A stretch of 64,000 nt of DNA from Chrysopilus asiliformis (Eukaryota; Arthropoda; Insecta; Diptera; Rhagionidae). Shown piece by piece: positions 1 to 13,900 of this stretch (within the stretch, counting starts at the first letter, position 1; each line of letters starts with the position of its first letter). Under the pieces are notes generated by a model, which was not told the origin of the DNA, ran no database searches, and saw nothing but the letters and a program-made list of their open reading frames with translations. Location of the stretch: assembly GCA_964034945.1 (NCBI GenBank), contig OZ035963.1, forward strand, positions 41,129,090 through 41,193,089, in the 5' to 3' direction. The translations under genes and the position numbers were made by a program.

Positions 1-3000
1 CGACAGACCGACAGACCGACAGACCGACAGACCGACAGACCGACAGACCGACAGACCGACAGACCGACAGACCGACAGACCGACAGACCGACAGACTGAC
101 AGACTGACAGACTGACAGACTGACAGACTGACAGACTGACAGACTGACAGACTGACAGACTGACAGACTGACAGACTGACAGACTGACAGACTGACAGAC
201 TGACAGACTGACAGACTGACAGACTGACAGACTGACAGACTGACAGACTGACAGACTGACAGACTGACAGACTGACAGACTGACAGACTGACAGACTGAC
301 AGACTGACAGACTGACAGACTGACAGACTGACAGACTGACAGACTGACAGACTGACAGACTGACAGACTGACAGACTGACAGACTGACAGACTGACAGAC
401 TGACAGACTGACAGACTGACAGACTGACAGACTGACAGACTGACAGACTGACAGACTGACAGACTGACAGACTGACAGACTGACAGACTGACAGACTGAC
501 AGACTGACAGACTGACAGACTGACAGACTGACAGACTGACAGACTGACAGACTGACAGACTGACAGACTGACAGACTGACAGACTGACAGACTGACAGAC
601 TGACAGACTGACAGACTGACAGACTGACAGACTGACAGACTGACAGACTGACAGACTGACAGACTGACAGACTGACAGACTGACAGACTGACAGACTGAC
701 AGACTGACAGACTGACAGACTGACAGACTGACAGACTGACAGACTGACAGACTGACAGACTGACAGACTGACAGACTGACAGACTGACAGACTGACAGAC
801 TGACAGACTGACAGACTGACAGACTGACAGACTGACAGACTGACAGACTGACAGACTGACAGACTGACAGACTGACAGACTGACAGACTGACAGACTGAC
901 AGACTGACAGACTGACAGACTGACAGACTGACAGACTGACAGACTGACAGACTGACAGACTGACAGACTGACAGACTGACAGACTGACAGACTGACAGAC
1001 TGACAGACTGACAGACTGACAGACTGACAGACTGACAGACTGACAGACTGACAGACTGACAGACTGACAGACTGACAGACTGACAGACTGACAGACTGAC
1101 AGACTGACAGACTGACAGACTGACAGACTGACAGACTGACAGACTGACAGACTGACAGACTGACAGACTGACAGACTGACAGACTGACAGACTGACAGAC
1201 TGACAGACTGACAGACTGACAGACTGACAGACTGACAGACTGACAGACTGACAGACTGACAGACTGACAGACTGACAGACTGACAGACTGACAGACTGAC
1301 AGACTGACAGACTGACAGACTGACAGACTGACAGACTGACAGACTGACAGACTGACAGACTGACAGACTGACAGACTGACAGACTGACAGACTGACAGAC
1401 TGACAGACTGACAGACTGACAGACTGACAGACTGACAGACTGACAGACTGACAGACTGACAGACTGACAGACTGACAGACTGACAGACTGACAGACTGAC
1501 AGACTGACAGACTGACAGACTGACAGACTGACAGACTGACAGACTGACAGACTGACAGACTGACAGACTGACAGACTGACAGACTGACAGACTGACAGAC
1601 TGACAGACTGACAGACTGACAGACTGACAGACTGACAGACTGACAGACTGACAGACTGACAGACTGACAGACTGACAGACTGACAGACTGACAGACTGAC
1701 AGACTGACAGACTGACAGACTGACAGACTGACAGACTGACAGACTGACAGACTGACAGACTGACAGACTGACAGACTGACAGACTGACAGACTGACAGAC
1801 TGACAGACTGACAGACTGACAGACTGACAGACTGACAGACTGACAGACTGACAGACTGACAGACTGACAGACTGACAGACTGACAGACTGACAGACTGAC
1901 AGACTGACAGACTGACAGACTGACAGACTGACAGACTGACAGACTGACAGACTGACAGACTGACAGACTGACAGACTGACAGACTGACAGACTGACAGAC
2001 TGACAGACTGACAGACTGACAGACTGACAGACTGACAGACTGACAGACTGACAGACTGACAGACTGACAGACTGACAGACTGACAGACTGACAGACTGAC
2101 AGACTGACAGACTGACAGACTGACAGACTGACAGACTGACAGACTGACAGACTGACAGACTGACAGACTGACAGACTGACAGACTGACAGACTGACAGAC
2201 TGACAGACTGACAGACTGACAGACTGACAGACTGACAGACTGACAGACTGACAGACTGACAGACTGACAGACTGACAGACTGACAGACTGACAGACTGAC
2301 AGACTGACAGACTGACAGACTGACAGACTGACAGACTGACAGACTGACAGACTGACAGACTGACAGACTGACAGACTGACAGACTGACAGACTGACAGAC
2401 TGACAGACTGACAGACTGACAGACTGACAGACTGACAGACTGACAGACTGACAGACTGACAGACTGACAGACTGACAGACTGACAGACTGACAGACTGAC
2501 AGACTGACAGACTGACAGACTGACAGACTGACAGACTGACAGACTGACAGACTGACAGACTGACAGACTGACAGACTGACAGACTGACAGACTGACAGAC
2601 TGACAGACTGACAGACTGACAGACTGACAGACTGACAGACTGACAGACTGACAGACTGACAGACTGACAGACTGACAGACTGACAGACTGACAGACTGAC
2701 AGACTGACAGACTGACAGACTGACAGACTGACAGACTGACAGACTGACAGACTGACAGACTGACAGACTGACAGACTGACAGACTGACAGACTGACAGAC
2801 TGACAGACTGACAGACTGACAGACTGACAGACTGACAGACTGACAGACTGACAGACTGACAGACTGACAGACTGACAGACTGACAGACTGACAGACTGAC
2901 AGACTGACAGACTGACAGACTGACAGACTGACAGACTGACAGACTGACAGACTGACAGACTGACAGACTGACAGACTGACAGACTGACAGACTGACAGAC

Positions 3001-4544
3001 TGACAGACTGACAGACTGACAGACTGACAGACTGACAGACTGACAGACTGACAGACTGACAGACTGACAGACTGACAGACTGACAGACTGACAGACTGAC
3101 AGACTGACAGACTGACAGACTGACAGACTGACAGACTGACAGACTGACAGACTGACAGACTGACAGACTGACAGACTGACAGACTGACAGACTGACAGAC
3201 TGACAGACTGACAGACTGACAGACTGACAGACTGACAGACTGACAGACTGACAGACTGACAGACTGACAGACTGACAGACTGACAGACTGACAGACTGAC
3301 AGACTGACAGACTGACAGACTGACAGACTGACAGACTGACAGACTGACAGACTGACAGACTGACAGACTGACAGACTGACAGACTGACAGACTGACAGAC
3401 TGACAGACTGACAGACTGACAGACTGACAGACTGACAGACTGACAGACTGACAGACTGACAGACTGACAGACTGACAGACTGACAGACTGACAGACTGAC
3501 AGACTGACAGACTGACAGACTGACAGACTGACAGACTGACAGACTGACAGACTGACAGACTGACAGACTGACAGACTGACAGACTGACAGACTGACAGAC
3601 TGACAGACTGACAGACTGACAGACTGACAGACTGACAGACTGACAGACTGACAGACTGACAGACTGACAGACTGACAGACTGACAGACTGACAGACTGAC
3701 AGACTGACAGACTGACAGACTGACAGACTGACAGACTGACAGACTGACAGACTGACAGACTGACAGACTGACAGACTGACAGACTGACAGACTGACAGAC
3801 TGACAGACTGACAGACTGACAGACTGACAGACTGACAGACTGACAGACTGACAGACTGACAGACTGACAGACTGACAGACTGACAGACTGACAGACTGAC
3901 AGACTGACAGACTGACAGACTGACAGACTGACAGACTGACAGACTGACAGACTGACAGACTGACAGACTGACAGACTGACAGACTGACAGACTGACAGAC
4001 TGACAGACTGACAGACTGACAGACTGACAGACTGACAGACTGACAGACTGACAGACTGACAGACTGACAGACTGACAGACTGACAGACTGACAGACTGAC
4101 AGACTGACAGACTGACAGACTGACAGACTGACAGACTGACAGACTGACAGACTGACAGACTGACAGACTGACAGACTGACAGACTGACAGACTGACAGAC
4201 TGACAGACTGACAGACTGACAGACTGACAGACTGACAGACTGACAGACTGACAGACTGACAGACTGACAGACTGACAGACTGACAGACTGACAGACTGAC
4301 AGACTGACAGACTGACAGACTGACAGACTGACAGACTGACAGACTGACAGACTGACAGACTGACAGACTGACAGACTGACAGACTGACAGACTGACAGAC
4401 TGACAGACTGACAGACTGACAGACTGACAGACTGACAGACTGACAGACTGACAGACTGACAGACTGACAGACTGACAGACTGACAGACTGACAGACTGAC
4501 AGACTGACAGACTGACAGACTGACAGACTGACAGACTGACAGAC
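1..4544. repeat. 8-bp satellite (TGACAGAC)n, block 1
   Basis: Tandem array with an 8-bp period running from the window edge to the 5' junction of LINE-A. The first ~96 bases (12 units) carry C in place of the first T (CGACAGAC). The rest is TGACAGAC and reads as uniform by eye. The variant run at the edge suggests that a differently homogenised domain continues outside the window. An 8-bp unit stays open in all three frames of the minus strand and gives an artificial Ser/Val/Leu/Cys/Gln repeat peptide; this is not a gene. The true array length could be distorted by assembly. Confidence 0.99.
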
Positions 4545-4546
4545 GT

Positions 4547-4801
4547 GAGAAGGTATCCCCCACACGCTGCTATAAATGCTTGGCATTTGGTCATATAGCA
4601 GTAAGGTGTAATAGCACAGAGGACTGGCACAATAGGTGCTTTAAATGTTCCGAAATGGGGCACAATGCTAGAGAGTGCAAAGGCAAGGCGTCATGCGCAT
4701 ACTGTAAAGCCGGGAAACTGGAAGACGTGGAGCACCCCACGGGCAGCAGAGCGTGTCCAGCCTACCAGACGGCGATGAAGGACCTCTATCGTAAGATATG
4801 A
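4547..4801 (+). CDS. ORF1 C-terminal fragment (gag-like, three zinc knuckles)
   Basis: Partial ORF1 of LINE-A, open from the satellite junction, so the N-terminus is missing and no native start exists here. It carries three cysteine/histidine motifs. Two are canonical CX2CX4HX4C (beginning CYKC and CFKC) and the third is CX2CX9HX6C (beginning CAYC), the set typical of R1-clade ORF1 nucleic-acid chaperone proteins. Its role in the family is RNA binding and RNP formation. The stop TGA shares ATGA with the ORF2 start (4-nt overlap), suggesting termination-reinitiation coupling like that described for SART1. As a truncated copy it is probably not translated. Confidence 0.88.
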   Translation, partial: EKVSPTRCYKCLAFGHIAVRCNSTEDWHNRCFKCSEMGHNARECKGKASCAYCKAGKLEDVEHPTGSRACPAYQTAMKDLYRKI

Positions 4802-7770
4802 AGGTACTACAACTAAACCTCAATCATTGTGAAGCAGCACAGGATCTGCTGGAACAGACGGTTCGGGAACTGAAAATTGACGTGGCAGTGCTGAGCGAAG
4901 TATACAGGAGCAAACCGCATGAAGTGTGGGAAAAAGATAACACCGGTAAGGCGGCGATTTGGGTTTGCGGCCTCCAACCTCAACAAATCTGTAATAGGAT
5001 GAGCGGCGACTACTACGCCAGAGCAACTATTGGAGGTATCATCTTTTATAGCTGTTACATGCCGCCCAGCCTAAATCTGGAAGAGTTTGAGCTGGCTATA
5101 AATAATTTAGTCCTGGACGCGAGCGGTAAGAACCGGATAGTGGTTGCTGGGGACTTTAATGCGTGGGCAACTGACTGGGGCTGTACCCGAACCACACAGA
5201 GAGGACGCATCCTAGCGGATGCAATGGCAACACTGGACTTAACCCTAATGAACGTAGGGACACAGCACACCTTCACCAAAAGGGGCTTTGGCTCCGTCAT
5301 TGACCTAACCTTCCTAAGCAGTGGACTGGCCAGAAGAGCTAACTGGGTAGTTAGCCATGCATACACTCACAGCGACCATCAGGCGATCATCTGTGAACTA
5401 CAAAGTGCAAGGAACACATCCAAAAGACGATTGACAGGCCCGATGTTCAATGGGTGGAAAGCCGAAACTTTTGACACAGACGCATTTGCAGTCATGCTGG
5501 ATAATCTGTCCATAAACGGCTCGGCCACCGAAATGGCTGACCAGTTCGCGAGACAACTAGAGGGGGCGTGTGACGCTTCAATGAGCAGGAGGACCTATGG
5601 GGGCCACCAAAAACCTGTTTATTGGTGGAACGACCACATTGCAAAACTGCGAAAGGAGTGCCACCGAAGTCGGAGAAAGTACCAGCGCTCGAGAGATGAC
5701 GCAGAACACCAACAGCTACACCAGCAGTACAAGGCCGCAAAAAAAGAGCTGAAACACGCCATCAAAGAGAGCAAAAACAAAAGTTTTTTGGATCTAATTA
5801 ACCAAGCGGAAGAAGAGCCATGGGGAACGGCGTACAGGCTCGTAAGGAAAAAACTCCCATGCTATAGGAAACCAGCTCCAAGATGCCCAACGTTGCTGAG
5901 AGAGATAGTGAAGGAACTCTTCCCTAGACAAGAGAATTATGAGAACCAGTTGGCTACAGAGCACCAGAACTTCAACGTCCCGGACCTTACGAAGGATGAA
6001 ATATTACGTGCAACCGAAAGATTTGGGGACAAAAAAGCACCTGGTCCAGATGGCATACCCAACCGAGCTTTTAAAACCGCGGCTAAATTGCACCCAGATA
6101 CATTAATGAAGTTGTACAAAGCATGCCTGAACGAGGGAGTTTTCCCGGACCGGTGGAAGAAACAACGGTTAGTACTAGTTCCAAAGGCTAACAAACCACC
6201 AGAGGACCCCTCCGGGTACCGCCCACTTTGCATGCTAGACACGGCAGGAAAGGTACTGGAGCGAATCTTATGTGACAGACTGGATGCGGCCATTGTGGAA
6301 GCAGGAGGACTAGCCCAGCGACAATACGGTTTCAGAACGGCGAGGTCCACGGTTGACGCCATTGATGAGCTTGTAAGAACCGCACGAGAGGCCATAGAAG
6401 GGAAAAGCTGGAACCGAGGCTCAAAAGAGTACTGCCTAATTGTTACACTGGACGTTAAAAATGCCTTCAACTCTGCGAATTGGTCGCGCATAACGGAAGC
6501 ACTCGCAGGGTGGAACATACCCACTTACCTGAGCCGAATGGTCGATAGCTACTTTAAGCGTAGGGTTCTAATATATGACACATCCGAAAAGACGGAGTAT
6601 TATGTGACCACTGGTGGAGTCCCCCAAGGATCAGTCTTAGGTCCGCTCCTATGGAACGCCATGTACGATGGCATACTCCGAGTACCGGTACCCGACGGTG
6701 TCAAGATAATCGGCTATGCTGATGATGTAGCGCTAGTTGTTACGGCGAAATTCTTGGAGGATGCTGTGTCAAAGACCAATATTGCTATCCTGGCAGTGAG
6801 GAGCTGGCTTGGAAAAGCTGGTCTACAACTGGCGGAGCACAAAACAGAGGCAGTGTTGGTCTCAAGTCGCAAGGTGCTGGAGACAGCAATGATAAGGGTC
6901 GGAGACTGTTCAATACGCACGGAACCACATCTCAAGTACCTAGGCGTTTGCATAGATAGCAGGCTGAACTTCAAGAAGCATCTGGAGTATGCTGGTAACA
7001 AAGCTGCTCAGACATGTGCTGAACTGAGTAGAATGATGCCAAATATAGGTGGACCGAAACAGCAGAAGAGGCGACTCCTAAGTGGAGTAGTCAGGTCCAT
7101 AATAATGTACGGTGCGCCAATATGGGCGGACAAAACTAGCGTGTCCTCTTACGGCCATGCAATAGAGGGAACCTACAGAAGATGTGCCCTAAGGATAATT
7201 AGTGCATATCGCACCACATCAACGGATGCAGCACATGTTATTGCAGGTTTGGTCCCCATCGACATTCTTGCAAAGGAAGCGAAGAATCTCTACTATGAGA
7301 GAAAGCAGAAAGGAACCAATCAGGGAGAACGCCAAGTCAGACACAGTAACATAGAAGAGTGGCAGAGGCGATGGGATAGGTCCCGAAAGGGTCGATGGAC
7401 AAGGAGACTGATTCCCAACATTATGGACTGGGTTAACAGGAAGCACGGCGAGGTGAACTACTATGTCACACAACTATTAACAGGACATGGTAGCTATCAG
7501 TCATACCTGCATAGGTTTAAGATTGCAGATAATCCAGGGTGCACGCACTGTGGTGCACTAACAACCGAGGATGCGGAGCACGTATTTTTCCACTGCCCGA
7601 GGTACAATGGGGCTCGAGCGAAATTGCAAGTCATTTGTAACGAGCTGGTGACCCCAGAAAATATAGTGAAGCATATGCTCGAAAGCAGAAAGAATTGGGA
7701 TGCAGTGTGTGACATGGCAGCCTATGTACTGAAGGACCTTGCACAACTGGAGAAAAACAGCAGAACGTAG
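4798..7770 (+). CDS. ORF2 polyprotein: APE endonuclease, reverse transcriptase, CCHC
   Basis: A 990-aa intact reading frame. Residues ~1-205 are an apurinic-type endonuclease, with a QLNLNH start, a catalytic Glu in LSEVY, GDFNAWATDWG near residue 117 and SDHQAI near 191. The RT core follows, with APGPDGIPN near 413, LDVKNAFNSANW near 552, GVPQGSVLGPLLW near 607 and the catalytic YADD near 640. A C-terminal CX2CX9HX4C motif starts near 914 (CTHC). No RNase H is seen, as expected for R1-clade elements. The protein would nick the satellite and copy its own RNA there. The start is the ATG overlapping the ORF1 stop. No disabling mutation was seen, although the element has lost its 5' end and promoter. 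Confidence 0.95.
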   Translation: MKVLQLNLNHCEAAQDLLEQTVRELKIDVAVLSEVYRSKPHEVWEKDNTGKAAIWVCGLQPQQICNRMSGDYYARATIGGIIFYSCYMPPSLNLEEFELAINNLVLDASGKNRIVVAGDFNAWATDWGCTRTTQRGRILADAMATLDLTLMNVGTQHTFTKRGFGSVIDLTFLSSGLARRANWVVSHAYTHSDHQAIICELQSARNTSKRRLTGPMFNGWKAETFDTDAFAVMLDNLSINGSATEMADQFARQLEGACDASMSRRTYGGHQKPVYWWNDHIAKLRKECHRSRRKYQRSRDDAEHQQLHQQYKAAKKELKHAIKESKNKSFLDLINQAEEEPWGTAYRLVRKKLPCYRKPAPRCPTLLREIVKELFPRQENYENQLATEHQNFNVPDLTKDEILRATERFGDKKAPGPDGIPNRAFKTAAKLHPDTLMKLYKACLNEGVFPDRWKKQRLVLVPKANKPPEDPSGYRPLCMLDTAGKVLERILCDRLDAAIVEAGGLAQRQYGFRTARSTVDAIDELVRTAREAIEGKSWNRGSKEYCLIVTLDVKNAFNSANWSRITEALAGWNIPTYLSRMVDSYFKRRVLIYDTSEKTEYYVTTGGVPQGSVLGPLLWNAMYDGILRVPVPDGVKIIGYADDVALVVTAKFLEDAVSKTNIAILAVRSWLGKAGLQLAEHKTEAVLVSSRKVLETAMIRVGDCSIRTEPHLKYLGVCIDSRLNFKKHLEYAGNKAAQTCAELSRMMPNIGGPKQQKRRLLSGVVRSIIMYGAPIWADKTSVSSYGHAIEGTYRRCALRIISAYRTTSTDAAHVIAGLVPIDILAKEAKNLYYERKQKGTNQGERQVRHSNIEEWQRRWDRSRKGRWTRRLIPNIMDWVNRKHGEVNYYVTQLLTGHGSYQSYLHRFKIADNPGCTHCGALTTEDAEHVFFHCPRYNGARAKLQVICNELVTPENIVKHMLESRKNWDAVCDMAAYVLKDLAQLEKNSRT

Positions 7771-7927
7771 TGCGAAGAGGGGCCCTGTAGGCCGCAATCT
7801 CTCCCCGCGAAGTAATGCCTAGCGGTGGTCCCGCGGGGAGCAGAAAGAGTGGGGGTGGTTTTAGTGGGTAAAAATCCCACACCTGGCCGCTTTAGCGGCC
7901 AGAGTCTTTCGAAGATTTCCACCTCCC

Positions 7928-7983
<56 letters not shown>
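7771..7983 (+). other. LINE-A 3' UTR with stem-loops and poly(A)
   Basis: About 160 nt of 3' UTR followed by 52 A residues. Visible pairings are a 9-bp stem (CTCCCCGCG with CGCGGGGAG), a GTGGG/CCCAC hairpin, a perfect 8-bp stem (CTGGCCGC-TTTA-GCGGCCAG), and a closing stem of GGGGGTGG with CCACCTCC (one G-U pair) just before the poly(A). The same layout, with changed bases that keep pairing, is present in LINE-B. Inferred role: the RNA structure recognised by ORF2 RT to prime reverse transcription. Confidence 0.75.
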
Positions 7984-7985
<2 letters not shown>

Positions 7986-10900
7986 CTGACAGACTGACAG
8001 ACTGACAGACTGACAGACTGACAGACTGACAGACTGACAGACTGACAGACTGACAGACTGACAGACTGACAGACTGACAGACTGACAGACTGACAGACTG
8101 ACAGACTGACAGACTGACAGACTGACAGACTGACAGACTGACAGACTGACAGACTGACAGACTGACAGACTGACAGACTGACAGACTGACAGACTGACAG
8201 ACTGACAGACTGACAGACTGACAGACTGACAGACTGACAGACTGACAGACTGACAGACTGACAGACTGACAGACTGACAGACTGACAGACTGACAGACTG
8301 ACAGACTGACAGACTGACAGACTGACAGACTGACAGACTGACAGACTGACAGACTGACAGACTGACAGACTGACAGACTGACAGACTGACAGACTGACAG
8401 ACTGACAGACTGACAGACTGACAGACTGACAGACTGACAGACTGACAGACTGACAGACTGACAGACTGACAGACTGACAGACTGACAGACTGACAGACTG
8501 ACAGACTGACAGACTGACAGACTGACAGACTGACAGACTGACAGACTGACAGACTGACAGACTGACAGACTGACAGACTGACAGACTGACAGACTGACAG
8601 ACTGACAGACTGACAGACTGACAGACTGACAGACTGACAGACTGACAGACTGACAGACTGACAGACTGACAGACTGACAGACTGACAGACTGACAGACTG
8701 ACAGACTGACAGACTGACAGACTGACAGACTGACAGACTGACAGACTGACAGACTGACAGACTGACAGACTGACAGACTGACAGACTGACAGACTGACAG
8801 ACTGACAGACTGACAGACTGACAGACTGACAGACTGACAGACTGACAGACTGACAGACTGACAGACTGACAGACTGACAGACTGACAGACTGACAGACTG
8901 ACAGACTGACAGACTGACAGACTGACAGACTGACAGACTGACAGACTGACAGACTGACAGACTGACAGACTGACAGACTGACAGACTGACAGACTGACAG
9001 ACTGACAGACTGACAGACTGACAGACTGACAGACTGACAGACTGACAGACTGACAGACTGACAGACTGACAGACTGACAGACTGACAGACTGACAGACTG
9101 ACAGACTGACAGACTGACAGACTGACAGACTGACAGACTGACAGACTGACAGACTGACAGACTGACAGACTGACAGACTGACAGACTGACAGACTGACAG
9201 ACTGACAGACTGACAGACTGACAGACTGACAGACTGACAGACTGACAGACTGACAGACTGACAGACTGACAGACTGACAGACTGACAGACTGACAGACTG
9301 ACAGACTGACAGACTGACAGACTGACAGACTGACAGACTGACAGACTGACAGACTGACAGACTGACAGACTGACAGACTGACAGACTGACAGACTGACAG
9401 ACTGACAGACTGACAGACTGACAGACTGACAGACTGACAGACTGACAGACTGACAGACTGACAGACTGACAGACTGACAGACTGACAGACTGACAGACTG
9501 ACAGACTGACAGACTGACAGACTGACAGACTGACAGACTGACAGACTGACAGACTGACAGACTGACAGACTGACAGACTGACAGACTGACAGACTGACAG
9601 ACTGACAGACTGACAGACTGACAGACTGACAGACTGACAGACTGACAGACTGACAGACTGACAGACTGACAGACTGACAGACTGACAGACTGACAGACTG
9701 ACAGACTGACAGACTGACAGACTGACAGACTGACAGACTGACAGACTGACAGACTGACAGACTGACAGACTGACAGACTGACAGACTGACAGACTGACAG
9801 ACTGACAGACTGACAGACTGACAGACTGACAGACTGACAGACTGACAGACTGACAGACTGACAGACTGACAGACTGACAGACTGACAGACTGACAGACTG
9901 ACAGACTGACAGACTGACAGACTGACAGACTGACAGACTGACAGACTGACAGACTGACAGACTGACAGACTGACAGACTGACAGACTGACAGACTGACAG
10001 ACTGACAGACTGACAGACTGACAGACTGACAGACTGACAGACTGACAGACTGACAGACTGACAGACTGACAGACTGACAGACTGACAGACTGACAGACTG
10101 ACAGACTGACAGACTGACAGACTGACAGACTGACAGACTGACAGACTGACAGACTGACAGACTGACAGACTGACAGACTGACAGACTGACAGACTGACAG
10201 ACTGACAGACTGACAGACTGACAGACTGACAGACTGACAGACTGACAGACTGACAGACTGACAGACTGACAGACTGACAGACTGACAGACTGACAGACTG
10301 ACAGACTGACAGACTGACAGACTGACAGACTGACAGACTGACAGACTGACAGACTGACAGACTGACAGACTGACAGACTGACAGACTGACAGACTGACAG
10401 ACTGACAGACTGACAGACTGACAGACTGACAGACTGACAGACTGACAGACTGACAGACTGACAGACTGACAGACTGACAGACTGACAGACTGACAGACTG
10501 ACAGACTGACAGACTGACAGACTGACAGACTGACAGACTGACAGACTGACAGACTGACAGACTGACAGACTGACAGACTGACAGACTGACAGACTGACAG
10601 ACTGACAGACTGACAGACTGACAGACTGACAGACTGACAGACTGACAGACTGACAGACTGACAGACTGACAGACTGACAGACTGACAGACTGACAGACTG
10701 ACAGACTGACAGACTGACAGACTGACAGACTGACAGACTGACAGACTGACAGACTGACAGACTGACAGACTGACAGACTGACAGACTGACAGACTGACAG
10801 ACTGACAGACTGACAGACTGACAGACTGACAGACTGACAGACTGACAGACTGACAGACTGACAGACTGACAGACTGACAGACTGACAGACTGACAGACTG

Positions 10901-13900
10901 ACAGACTGACAGACTGACAGACTGACAGACTGACAGACTGACAGACTGACAGACTGACAGACTGACAGACTGACAGACTGACAGACTGACAGACTGACAG
11001 ACTGACAGACTGACAGACTGACAGACTGACAGACTGACAGACTGACAGACTGACAGACTGACAGACTGACAGACTGACAGACTGACAGACTGACAGACTG
11101 ACAGACTGACAGACTGACAGACTGACAGACTGACAGACTGACAGACTGACAGACTGACAGACTGACAGACTGACAGACTGACAGACTGACAGACTGACAG
11201 ACTGACAGACTGACAGACTGACAGACTGACAGACTGACAGACTGACAGACTGACAGACTGACAGACTGACAGACTGACAGACTGACAGACTGACAGACTG
11301 ACAGACTGACAGACTGACAGACTGACAGACTGACAGACTGACAGACTGACAGACTGACAGACTGACAGACTGACAGACTGACAGACTGACAGACTGACAG
11401 ACTGACAGACTGACAGACTGACAGACTGACAGACTGACAGACTGACAGACTGACAGACTGACAGACTGACAGACTGACAGACTGACAGACTGACAGACTG
11501 ACAGACTGACAGACTGACAGACTGACAGACTGACAGACTGACAGACTGACAGACTGACAGACTGACAGACTGACAGACTGACAGACTGACAGACTGACAG
11601 ACTGACAGACTGACAGACTGACAGACTGACAGACTGACAGACTGACAGACTGACAGACTGACAGACTGACAGACTGACAGACTGACAGACTGACAGACTG
11701 ACAGACTGACAGACTGACAGACTGACAGACTGACAGACTGACAGACTGACAGACTGACAGACTGACAGACTGACAGACTGACAGACTGACAGACTGACAG
11801 ACTGACAGACTGACAGACTGACAGACTGACAGACTGACAGACTGACAGACTGACAGACTGACAGACTGACAGACTGACAGACTGACAGACTGACAGACTG
11901 ACAGACTGACAGACTGACAGACTGACAGACTGACAGACTGACAGACTGACAGACTGACAGACTGACAGACTGACAGACTGACAGACTGACAGACTGACAG
12001 ACTGACAGACTGACAGACTGACAGACTGACAGACTGACAGACTGACAGACTGACAGACTGACAGACTGACAGACTGACAGACTGACAGACTGACAGACTG
12101 ACAGACTGACAGACTGACAGACTGACAGACTGACAGACTGACAGACTGACAGACTGACAGACTGACAGACTGACAGACTGACAGACTGACAGACTGACAG
12201 ACTGACAGACTGACAGACTGACAGACTGACAGACTGACAGACTGACAGACTGACAGACTGACAGACTGACAGACTGACAGACTGACAGACTGACAGACTG
12301 ACAGACTGACAGACTGACAGACTGACAGACTGACAGACTGACAGACTGACAGACTGACAGACTGACAGACTGACAGACTGACAGACTGACAGACTGACAG
12401 ACTGACAGACTGACAGACTGACAGACTGACAGACTGACAGACTGACAGACTGACAGACTGACAGACTGACAGACTGACAGACTGACAGACTGACAGACTG
12501 ACAGACTGACAGACTGACAGACTGACAGACTGACAGACTGACAGACTGACAGACTGACAGACTGACAGACTGACAGACTGACAGACTGACAGACTGACAG
12601 ACTGACAGACTGACAGACTGACAGACTGACAGACTGACAGACTGACAGACTGACAGACTGACAGACTGACAGACTGACAGACTGACAGACTGACAGACTG
12701 ACAGACTGACAGACTGACAGACTGACAGACTGACAGACTGACAGACTGACAGACTGACAGACTGACAGACTGACAGACTGACAGACTGACAGACTGACAG
12801 ACTGACAGACTGACAGACTGACAGACTGACAGACTGACAGACTGACAGACTGACAGACTGACAGACTGACAGACTGACAGACTGACAGACTGACAGACTG
12901 ACAGACTGACAGACTGACAGACTGACAGACTGACAGACTGACAGACTGACAGACTGACAGACTGACAGACTGACAGACTGACAGACTGACAGACTGACAG
13001 ACTGACAGACTGACAGACTGACAGACTGACAGACTGACAGACTGACAGACTGACAGACTGACAGACTGACAGACTGACAGACTGACAGACTGACAGACTG
13101 ACAGACTGACAGACTGACAGACTGACAGACTGACAGACTGACAGACTGACAGACTGACAGACTGACAGACTGACAGACTGACAGACTGACAGACTGACAG
13201 ACTGACAGACTGACAGACTGACAGACTGACAGACTGACAGACTGACAGACTGACAGACTGACAGACTGACAGACTGACAGACTGACAGACTGACAGACTG
13301 ACAGACTGACAGACTGACAGACTGACAGACTGACAGACTGACAGACTGACAGACTGACAGACTGACAGACTGACAGACTGACAGACTGACAGACTGACAG
13401 ACTGACAGACTGACAGACTGACAGACTGACAGACTGACAGACTGACAGACTGACAGACTGACAGACTGACAGACTGACAGACTGACAGACTGACAGACTG
13501 ACAGACTGACAGACTGACAGACTGACAGACTGACAGACTGACAGACTGACAGACTGACAGACTGACAGACTGACAGACTGACAGACTGACAGACTGACAG
13601 ACTGACAGACTGACAGACTGACAGACTGACAGACTGACAGACTGACAGACTGACAGACTGACAGACTGACAGACTGACAGACTGACAGACTGACAGACTG
13701 ACAGACTGACAGACTGACAGACTGACAGACTGACAGACTGACAGACTGACAGACTGACAGACTGACAGACTGACAGACTGACAGACTGACAGACTGACAG
13801 ACTGACAGACTGACAGACTGACAGACTGACAGACTGACAGACTGACAGACTGACAGACTGACAGACTGACAGACTGACAGACTGACAGACTGACAGACTG

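Larger units (their letters stand above)
4545..7983 (+). mobile_element. LINE-A: 5'-truncated R1-clade non-LTR retrotransposon in the satellite
   Basis: The element starts abruptly inside the zinc-knuckle region of ORF1, then has an intact ORF2, a short structured 3' UTR and 52 A residues, after which the satellite resumes with GACTGACAG. The order ORF1 zinc knuckles, APE-type endonuclease, RT, then a C-terminal CCHC without RNase H is that of the R1 clade. 5' truncation is the usual result of incomplete target-primed reverse transcription. The target duplication cannot be measured because both flanks are the same 8-bp repeat. ORF2 is clearly diverged from that of LINE-B, so the two are different families rather than copies. 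Confidence 0.93.
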
